A stretch of 8,234 nucleotides of DNA. Source: Candidatus Atribacteria bacterium 1244-E10-H5-B2. GTDB lineage: Bacteria > Atribacterota > JS1 > SB-45 > 34-128. The DNA lies in NCBI GenBank assembly GCA_003575245.1, contig NMQN01000396.1, forward strand, positions 1-8,234, in the 5' to 3' direction. Below the pieces are notes generated by a model that searched no databases, was not told the origin of the DNA, and was given only the letters and a program-made list of their open reading frames with translations. The first letter of the stretch is position 1; each line of letters starts with the position of its first letter. This document shows, in pieces, positions 1 through 5,338 of the stretch. The translations under genes were made by a program, and so were the position numbers.

Positions 1-536
1 GCTCCTCTGAATATTTAGATATCCGACTAAAAGAGGAGGTAAAAGTCGAGGAGTTAACAGAAAGGTTAAATCTGATTTTACCTCAAGGATTAAAGATATT
101 ACAGGCCAAAATAATCCCTTCCTCTGCCGATTCTTTAGTAAAGATAATCGATAGAGCTTCTTACGTTATCACCCTAAAGATAAAGGAAAAGCTATTAGAT
201 TCAGCAGCCAAAAATCAAGGAAATGAATTAAAAGAGTTGAAGCAGGAAATAGAGAAAAATAATAAAGGATTTTTAAATTTGGATGAAATTACCGTAGAAA
301 AGCAGACCAAAAATGGGATTAAAAGGGTTGATATAAGACCTTCGATTTTAGATATATCAGTAAAAAAATTTAAAAAGCAGATTTTAGAGCTTGGCTTGGA
401 GCTTAAGATAGGGCAGCAGGGAAATTTAAATCCCCGCTATGCGGCCAGGGCATGGATTTCTAATTCTGATAATAACTTTGATATCCAACAAATCTGTCGG
501 GATGGATTGTATATAAAATGTAAAGAGGTTCTTTAA
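1..536 (+). CDS. Radical-SAM-linked protein, DUF2344/TIGR03936 type (5' truncated by window edge)
   Basis: The reading frame is open from the left edge (first whole codon at base 3) to TAA at 534-536 and gives 177 residues. The TTG at 237 is internal, not a start. Visible family features are SEYLDIRL at residues 2-9, a LN..LPQGL segment (22-30), the motif VEKQTKNGIKRVDIRPSI (98-115), and a C-terminal GNLNPRYAARAW (140-151). This is the pattern of the DUF2344 domain. In many bacteria that domain sits directly upstream of ribonuclease G, either as its own gene or fused to the C-terminus of a B12-binding radical SAM protein. Because the 5' end is missing I cannot tell which form this is. The biochemical function is unknown; the conserved position beside rng, rplU, rpmA and obg hints at RNA or ribosome modification, which is inference. 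The family call rests on recalled motifs plus the gene order. Confidence 0.85.
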   Translation, partial: SSEYLDIRLKEEVKVEELTERLNLILPQGLKILQAKIIPSSADSLVKIIDRASYVITLKIKEKLLDSAAKNQGNELKELKQEIEKNNKGFLNLDEITVEKQTKNGIKRVDIRPSILDISVKKFKKQILELGLELKIGQQGNLNPRYAARAWISNSDNNFDIQQICRDGLYIKCKEVL

Positions 537-621
537 GTATCAAACAAAAAGATAAATAAAAAATATTTTTGTTAAATTTCTAAAATACTATTTTAAATAT
601 TAAGTTTAAATTTTTGTTATC

Positions 622-650
622 TTTACTAATAAGATTATTTAGAGTAAAAT
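622..650 (+). promoter_or_regulatory. Possible sigma70-like promoter in gap 1
   Basis: TTTACT (622-627, 4 of 6 matches to TTGACA) is followed after exactly 17 bp by TAAAAT (645-650, 5 of 6 matches to TATAAT). It would give rng a leader of about 400 nt running through the palindromic element and repeats of gap 1. AT-rich DNA produces such pairs by chance. I saw no better promoter nearer rng, which may also be read from upstream. Confidence 0.3.
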
Positions 651-666
651 GTATAAGGACAAAATT

Positions 667-767
667 CGTATCTCGTATCTCGTGAATCGCATCTTGTTAA
701 GATAGCGTATAGAAATACAGTGATAAGTGATGAGTAACTAGTTACAAGTAATGGATTACAAGTTACA
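667..767 (+). repeat. Degenerate 7-bp tandem array, gap 1 left block
   Basis: Consecutive 7-bp units can be laid out in nearly constant register: CGTATCT at 667 and 674, CGTGAAT at 681, CGCATCT at 688. Less regular units ATAGCGT (702) and ATAGAAA (709) follow. The next run is AGTGATA at 719, AGTGATG at 726, AGTAACT at 733, AGTTACA at 740, AGTAATG at 747, GATTACA at 754 and AGTTACA at 761. Neighbouring units resemble each other more than distant ones. There is no coding potential: the only open frame here is on the minus strand and reads through repeats and hairpins. Confidence 0.65.
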
Positions 768-784
768 GGTTTATAAAGAGAAAG

Positions 785-854
785 TAGGGGTTCGATGAAT
801 CGAACCCGTAAAAAAATTATCAGAATAACCCGGGTCGAATAAATTCGACCCCTA
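785..854 (+). repeat. Palindromic two-hairpin element (MITE- or REP-like)
   Basis: Two perfect 8-bp stems with 4-nt loops lie close together. GGGTTCGA (788-795) pairs with TCGAACCC (800-807), and GGGTCGAA (832-839) pairs with TTCGACCC (844-851). The ends are themselves inverted, TAGGGGT (785-791) with ACCCCTA (848-854). An inner pair ACCCG (804-808) with CGGGT (831-835) allows an alternative, larger cruciform. About 24 AT-rich bases separate the two hairpins. There is no T-tract directly after either stem, so terminator function is not indicated. Its GC content stands out from the surrounding AT-rich DNA. It resembles the small mobile palindromes of the GGGGCGAAT...ATTCGCCCC kind scattered in many bacterial genomes; that resemblance is from memory. 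Confidence 0.65.
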
Positions 855-881
855 GGCAAAAAAATACATTATCTGAAAAAG

Positions 882-1041
882 TTTTAAATTTTAAATTATG
901 ATTTTTCGCTTTAAATTTTCAGTTTAATTGGGGCAAGTGTTTTGCTAACCCAAAACTATAAACTAAACGCTACCCGCTATACGCTATACTATATACTAAC
1001 GACTAAATTGACTGGAAGACCAGTAGACCGATTAACTATTT
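882..1041 (+). repeat. Degenerate 7-bp then 8-bp tandem array, gap 1 right block
   Basis: Seven units of 7 bp run from 882 to 930: TTTTAAA at 882 and 889, TTATGAT at 896, TTTTCGC at 903, TTTAAAT at 910, TTTCAGT at 917, TTAATTG at 924. A second run starts with CTATAAA (956) and CTAAACG (963). After a 5-nt slip it continues with CGCTATA (975 and 982), CTATATA (989), CTAACGA (996) and CTAAATT (1003). The period then changes to 8 bp: GACTGGAA (1010), GACCAGTA (1018), GACCGATT (1026). CTATACGCTAT (977-987) is the exact reverse complement of ATAGCGTATAG (702-712) in the left block. The array ends just upstream of the rng ribosome binding site. Confidence 0.6.
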
Positions 1042-1063
1042 AAACTAAAAACAGGAGTTTTTA

Positions 1064-2587
1064 ATGAATAAAAGAGTAATTATTGATGTGGGTCTAACCG
1101 AAGAGAGGGTGGCTGTAATCGAGGCTGGCCGGTTGGTAGAAATCCACATTGAGAGAATTGAAGATGATAAGATTGTAGGAAATATATATAAAGGTAGAGT
1201 AACCAATGTTCTACCCGGAATAGAGGCAGCATTTGTAGATATTGGAATTGAGAAAAACGCTTTTTTACATATCGATAAAACTGCAGATAGTCAGGATAAA
1301 GATATAAAGGCGGTTACAGAAGCGGATTCTGATTCTGCTTCCAAAACTATTTTGGATGAAATTAAAGTTGGCCGGGAGATAATGGTACAAGTAATAAAAG
1401 AGGCTATAACCCCTAAAGGAGCACGAGTAACCACTAATATTAGCCTTCCCGGTAGGTATTTAGTTTTAATGCCCAATAGCGCAAATCTTGGCATTTCTCA
1501 TCGGATCGAAGAAGAAAAAGAAAGAGAAAGGTTGAAAAAAATCGTTCAACAGATAAAACCCAAGAATAAAGGATTGATTATTCGAACTGCTGGCTGGGGG
1601 AAAGAGTTGGAGGATTTTTTGCCCGATCTGGATTTTTTAACCAGATTATGGAGTAAGATTAAAAACAGAGGAAGGAAAGCCAAGGCTCCCATGTTATTAC
1701 ATGAAGACCTGAATCTGACTTATCGGATTATCCGAGATCTGCTTACCGAAGAAGTAAAAGAAATTTTAATAAATTCTAAAAATGAACATAAAAATATGCT
1801 GAAGTTTTTAAAGACTTTATCTTTATCGGAATTAGAGCCCAGGGTATCTCTTTATAAAGGAGAAAAGCCCATATTTGAGGAATATAATATTGAAAAAGAA
1901 ATCAACAAAGGCCTACAAAAAAAGATATGGCTCAGGTGTGGAGGATATTTGGTTTTTGACCAGGCGGAGGCCTTAACGGTAATCGATGTAAATACCGGTA
2001 AATTTGTTGGTAAAAAAGATATGAGGAAAACCATTTTGAAGACCAATTTGCAGGCGGCTGGGGAGATAGGACTTCAGTTAAGGTTGCGGGATATTGGAGG
2101 GATTATCATAATCGATTTTATCGACATGGATAACCAGGAAGATATAGAAAAGGTAGTAAAGAAATTAGAGGAAAGCTTAAAAAAAGATAAAACCAAATCC
2201 AATATTATCCAGAATACTGAATTGGGTCTGGTTGAACTTACCCGAAAGAGATCCAGGAGAGATTTGGAAAACATGCTAAGAACCTCTTGCCCTTATTGTT
2301 CCGGAACGGGCAGGGTTTTATCCGCCGAAACCGTAAGCAATATGGTTCTACGTAAGTTAGAAGAGTTGTGCAATACTTCAAGAGCAGAAGCTGTCTTATT
2401 AGGAGTGCATCCTAAAGTAGAAGAAAATTTATCCGGGGCAAAGATGCTGTTGATTAAACAATTAGAGAAAAAAGGAAGAAAAGCTATCTATATCAAGTCT
2501 TCAAAAAATATTCACATAGAGAGGATAGATGTAGTAGCTGTCGGCAGACTAAAAGAAATAAAGAAAATTAAGCAGATGTTTAAATAG
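1064..2587 (+). CDS. rng: Ribonuclease G (Rne/Rng family endoribonuclease)
   Basis: This 507-residue protein is close to E. coli RNase G (489), so it lacks the long C-terminal scaffold of full RNase E. It starts at ATG with AGGAG (1053-1057) 6 nt upstream. An S1-type RNA-binding domain covers roughly residues 37-125 (GNIYKGRVTNVLPGIEAAFVDIG at 39-61) and contains a charged insertion of about 25 residues (71-95). The 5'-monophosphate sensor motif is GLIIRTAG (170-177), with R174 and T175 matching the phosphate-binding R169/T170 of RNase E. Catalytic magnesium ligands are D308 in IDVNTGKF and D351 in IIIIDFIDM. The zinc-link cysteines C409 and C412 lie in CPYCSGTG. All key residues are present, so an active, 5'-end-sensing single-strand endonuclease for rRNA maturation and mRNA decay is expected. 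It sits in the conserved neighbourhood upstream of rplU, but long repeat-filled gaps separate it from both neighbours. The stop is TAG and no terminator follows it. Confidence 0.96.
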   Translation: MNKRVIIDVGLTEERVAVIEAGRLVEIHIERIEDDKIVGNIYKGRVTNVLPGIEAAFVDIGIEKNAFLHIDKTADSQDKDIKAVTEADSDSASKTILDEIKVGREIMVQVIKEAITPKGARVTTNISLPGRYLVLMPNSANLGISHRIEEEKERERLKKIVQQIKPKNKGLIIRTAGWGKELEDFLPDLDFLTRLWSKIKNRGRKAKAPMLLHEDLNLTYRIIRDLLTEEVKEILINSKNEHKNMLKFLKTLSLSELEPRVSLYKGEKPIFEEYNIEKEINKGLQKKIWLRCGGYLVFDQAEALTVIDVNTGKFVGKKDMRKTILKTNLQAAGEIGLQLRLRDIGGIIIIDFIDMDNQEDIEKVVKKLEESLKKDKTKSNIIQNTELGLVELTRKRSRRDLENMLRTSCPYCSGTGRVLSAETVSNMVLRKLEELCNTSRAEAVLLGVHPKVEENLSGAKMLLIKQLEKKGRKAIYIKSSKNIHIERIDVVAVGRLKEIKKIKQMFK

Positions 2588-2591
2588 CCAA

Positions 2592-2879
2592 ATTAGTCGT
2601 TAGTGAATAGTGAATAATCGTTAGTATTAAATGCAAGATGCAAGTTGCAAGCTAATTAGTTACCCAGTTACCCGGTTTACCAGTTGACCAGTTAATTCTT
2701 GACGTTAATTTCAAATACAATTTTTTAGTTACAAGATAAGAGTTAGTTAATACAGTTAACCAACCTGATTTTAACTCTTCAACCGGGTAACCGGTAAACT
2801 GGCTAACCATTTTCACGAGATACTAGATACGAACTTGACTCCTGACTTTTATTTTTTTCACGATATACGATATACGAAA
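2592..2879 (+). repeat. Mirrored 7-bp/8-bp degenerate tandem array, gap 2
   Basis: The array starts 5 nt after the rng stop. Nine 7-bp units follow in unbroken register: TCGTTAG (2597), TGAATAG (2604), TGAATAA (2611), TCGTTAG (2618), TATTAAA (2625), TGCAAGA (2632), TGCAAGT (2639), TGCAAGC (2646), TAATTAG (2653). The period then becomes 8: GTTACCCA (2659), GTTACCCG (2667), GTTTACCA (2675), GTTGACCA (2683). After a less ordered middle (2699-2779), 8-bp units return in inverted sense: CAACCGGG (2780), TAACCGGT (2788), AAACTGGC (2796). Then 7-bp units: CACGAGA (2814), TACTAGA (2821), TACGAAC (2828), and CACGATA (2859), TACGATA (2866), TACGAAA (2873). GTTACCCGGTT (2667-2677) is the exact reverse complement of 2781-2791. 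No gene is visible in this gap. Confidence 0.7.
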
Positions 2880-2883
2880 TAAT

Positions 2884-2912
2884 TTGACAACCATATAAAT
2901 ATATGCTAAATT
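2884..2912 (+). promoter_or_regulatory. Sigma70-like promoter of rplU
   Basis: A perfect TTGACA (2884-2889) is followed after 17 bp by TAAATT (2907-2912, 4 of 6 matches to TATAAT). Transcription should start near 2919, giving a leader of about 100 nt. The promoter lies directly after the last repeat unit of gap 2, which suggests that rplU has its own start independent of rng. Confidence 0.65.
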
Positions 2913-2918
2913 TTATAA

Positions 2919-3019
2919 GCGTCGGTTTCATATCCGCACAGGTTGGGTCTAAAAGTAATCGATTTGTCTGATTGCTACCTAATCATGGCGAGTTTAGAAG
3001 GCAAGGAGGATTGCTAAAA
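2919..3019 (+). promoter_or_regulatory. Structured mRNA leader of rplU, resembling the ribosomal protein L21 leader
   Basis: This transcribed leader differs in composition from the repeats before it. A first hairpin can form between GTCGG (2921-2925) and CCGCAC (2934-2939, one bulged C). It is followed by CACAGGTTGGG, and later by GCTACCTAATCATGGCGAGT (2974-2993). TGATT (2969-2973) can pair with AATCA (2980-2984), and AGGT (2940-2943) can pair with ACCT (2977-2980), so alternative folds exist. The Shine-Dalgarno AAGGAGG (3003-3009) lies at its end. The words CCGCACAGGT and GCTACCT..CATGGCGAGT recall the L21 leader family found upstream of rplU in Bacillus and relatives, where autoregulation by the ribosomal protein is proposed. 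That match is from memory and was not computed. Confidence 0.55.
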
Positions 3020-3331
3020 ATGCAAGCTGTTATCGCAACTGGAGGGAAACAATATTTAGTAAAAGAAGGAGATATTATTAGGGTTGAAAAGTTAGACCAG
3101 GAAAAGGGAAAGAAGATAGAGTTTGACCAGATACTAATGGTTGATAAAGATGGAGAACATTTTATTGGCCGGCCCCTATTAGAAAAAGCTAAGGTTGTTG
3201 TGAAAGTTTTAAACCAAGATAAAGCCAAAAAGATTATAGTTTTTAAATATAAATCAAAAAAAAGATATCGCAAAAAGACCGGACACAGACAGCCTTATAC
3301 TGAAATATTAATTGAAAAAATAAAAATTTAA
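3020..3331 (+). CDS. rplU: 50S ribosomal protein L21
   Basis: The protein has 103 residues, the same length as E. coli L21. The start is the ATG at 3020, which gives the family N-terminus ([14 protein letters not shown]) and has AAGGAGG 10 nt upstream. An upstream in-frame TTG at 2972 would add 16 residues that match the conserved leader RNA rather than protein, so it is rejected. The rRNA-contacting C-terminal signature, with basic residues then [10 protein letters not shown], occupies about 71-94. L21 binds 23S rRNA domain I together with L20 in the large subunit. It has its own promoter and leader, and rpmA follows after 85 nt. There is no prp protease gene between the two. Confidence 0.97.
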   Translation: MQAVIATGGKQYLVKEGDIIRVEKLDQEKGKKIEFDQILMVDKDGEHFIGRPLLEKAKVVVKVLNQDKAKKIIVFKYKSKKRYRKKTGHRQPYTEILIEKIKI

Positions 3332-3340
3332 GGGTATAAT
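3312..3340 (+). promoter_or_regulatory. Promoter for rpmA across the rplU stop codon
   Basis: TTGAAA (3312-3317, 5 of 6 matches) lies inside the last codons of rplU. Exactly 17 bp later comes a perfect TATAAT (3335-3340), 3 nt after the TAA stop. This is the best-matching promoter in the window and would start an rpmA transcript near 3347 with a leader of about 70 nt. Coding constraint on the -35 box and high AT content leave some chance of coincidence. Confidence 0.6.
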
Positions 3341-3416
3341 ATAAAGTATCAGGATAATTAAACATTTACAACATAATTTAATCAGAAGCAGGTTTAAGAG
3401 GGTGAGGTGAGAATTT

Positions 3417-3677
3417 ATGGCACATAAAAAAGGTCAGGGATCAATTAGAAATGGTAGAGATAGTAATGCCAAGCGTTTAGGAGTAAAACGATTTGCCGGT
3501 CAATTTGTAAAAGCAGGCAGTATCTTAATAAGACAGAGGGGAACTAAAATTCTTCCCGGGGAAAATGTGGGAAGAGGAAATGACGATACCCTGTTTTCTT
3601 TAATTGAAGGATTTGTAACTTTTGAAAGAAAGGGAAAAGATAGAAAGCAAGTTTGTGTTTACACTGAAAGATCTTAA
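3417..3677 (+). CDS. rpmA: 50S ribosomal protein L27
   Basis: The protein has 86 residues, the usual length. ATG at 3417 has GAGGTGA (3404-3410) 6 nt upstream. The N-terminus [16 protein letters not shown] begins at the mature form, the tail that reaches the peptidyl-transferase centre, with no cleavable leader. Bacillota, Fusobacteria and some others carry such a leader together with the Prp protease that removes it; both are absent here. The family signature G-x-[LIVM]2-x-RQRG-x5-G fits residues 34-48 ([15 protein letters not shown]). Position 6 of the mature tail, usually G in KKGGGS, is Q here. An intrinsic terminator follows 25 nt after the stop, closing the rplU-rpmA transcript. Confidence 0.97.
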   Translation: MAHKKGQGSIRNGRDSNAKRLGVKRFAGQFVKAGSILIRQRGTKILPGENVGRGNDDTLFSLIEGFVTFERKGKDRKQVCVYTERS

Positions 3678-3702
3678 AATAAGAAAATAATTTTAGTCAA
3701 CT

Positions 3703-3737
3703 AACCCTGGGTTTTTTTGTAAAACTCAGGGTTTTTT
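3703..3737 (+). terminator. Rho-independent terminator after rpmA
   Basis: AACCCTGGGTTTT (3703-3715) pairs with AAAACTCAGGGTT (3721-3733) over 13 bp with one G-U wobble and a 5-nt loop. The stem runs into a T-tract (3732-3737). It lies between rpmA and obg, so obg needs read-through or its own promoter. I see no convincing promoter between 3738 and 3812. Confidence 0.85.
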
Positions 3738-3760
3738 AGTATCGTTAGGTAAAATAATAA

Positions 3761-3798
3761 AAAATGAAAAAAAAGTGCCTGGTACGAACTTTCATTTT
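3761..3798 (+). repeat. Palindrome directly before the obg ribosome binding site
   Basis: AAAATGAAA (3761-3769) is the exact complement of TTTCATTTT (3790-3798). Inside this, GTGCC (3775-3779) faces GGTAC (3781-3785) with one G-U pair. The core AAAAAGTGCCTGGTAC resembles the REP-like palindromes (GTGCCTGGCAC type) that accompany RAYT transposases in many genomes; this is recalled, not searched. The palindrome ends 3 nt before the AGGAG of obg, so an RNA fold could affect translation of obg. Confidence 0.5.
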
Positions 3799-3800
3799 AG

Positions 3801-5104
<1,304 letters not shown>

Positions 5105-5120
5105 TTTATTAATTAATTTG

Positions 5121-5308
5121 GTTAATTAATTAGTTAGTTAGTTAGCTGGTTACCTAGTTAGCTAGTTAAAAATACAGATGCAAGATATATTAGTCGTTAG
5201 TTTCAAATATAAATTTTCGGTTTACGGTTAATTTATTAAATAATTGGTTGGTTTAATATTTATTTTTCAACTAATTAACTAATTAACCAACTAACCAGCT
5301 AACTAATA
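5121..5308 (+). repeat. Mirrored 8-bp/7-bp/8-bp degenerate tandem array, gap 3
   Basis: Left 8-bp units are GTTAGTTA (5133), GTTAGCTG (5141), GTTACCTA (5149), GTTAGCTA (5157) and GTTAAAAA (5165). Central 7-bp units are TGCAAGA (5179), TCGTTAG (5194), TTTCAAA (5201), TATAAAT (5208), TTTCGGT (5215), TTACGGT (5222) and TAATTTA (5229). Right 8-bp units are in inverted sense: AACTAATT (5269 and 5277), AACCAACT (5285), AACCAGCT (5293) and AACTAATA (5301). The 15-mer at 5138-5152 is the exact reverse complement of 5292-5306, so the two blocks can pair as a long imperfect stem. No gene or intrinsic terminator is visible between obg and the next start. Confidence 0.7.
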
Positions 5309-5338
5309 CAATTGGTCAATTAAAGCAAAGGTGAATTA

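Noticed and set aside
543..573. AACAAAAA / TTTTTGTT inverted repeat after the first gene as a terminator
   Set aside because: The stem has one G-C pair, a 15-nt AT loop and no proper T-tract after it; in such AT-rich DNA it is not convincing.
786..810. T-arm-like GGTTCGA suggesting a tRNA
   Set aside because: The segment is a perfect 8-bp hairpin with a 4-nt loop, not a 5-bp stem with a 7-nt loop, and no acceptor, D or anticodon arms are found around it.
635..859. 74-residue open frame on the minus strand in gap 1
   Set aside because: It runs through the 7-bp arrays and both hairpins, has no recognisable domain, and is explained by repeat sequence.
2592..2879. CRISPR array
   Set aside because: Units are 7-8 bp, degenerate and directly adjacent, with no 20-40 bp repeats or unique spacers and no cas genes.
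2972..3019. Earlier TTG start for rplU adding 16 residues
   Set aside because: L21 proteins begin at the [12 protein letters not shown] segment, the ATG at 3020 has a good ribosome binding site, and the extra codons overlap the structured leader.
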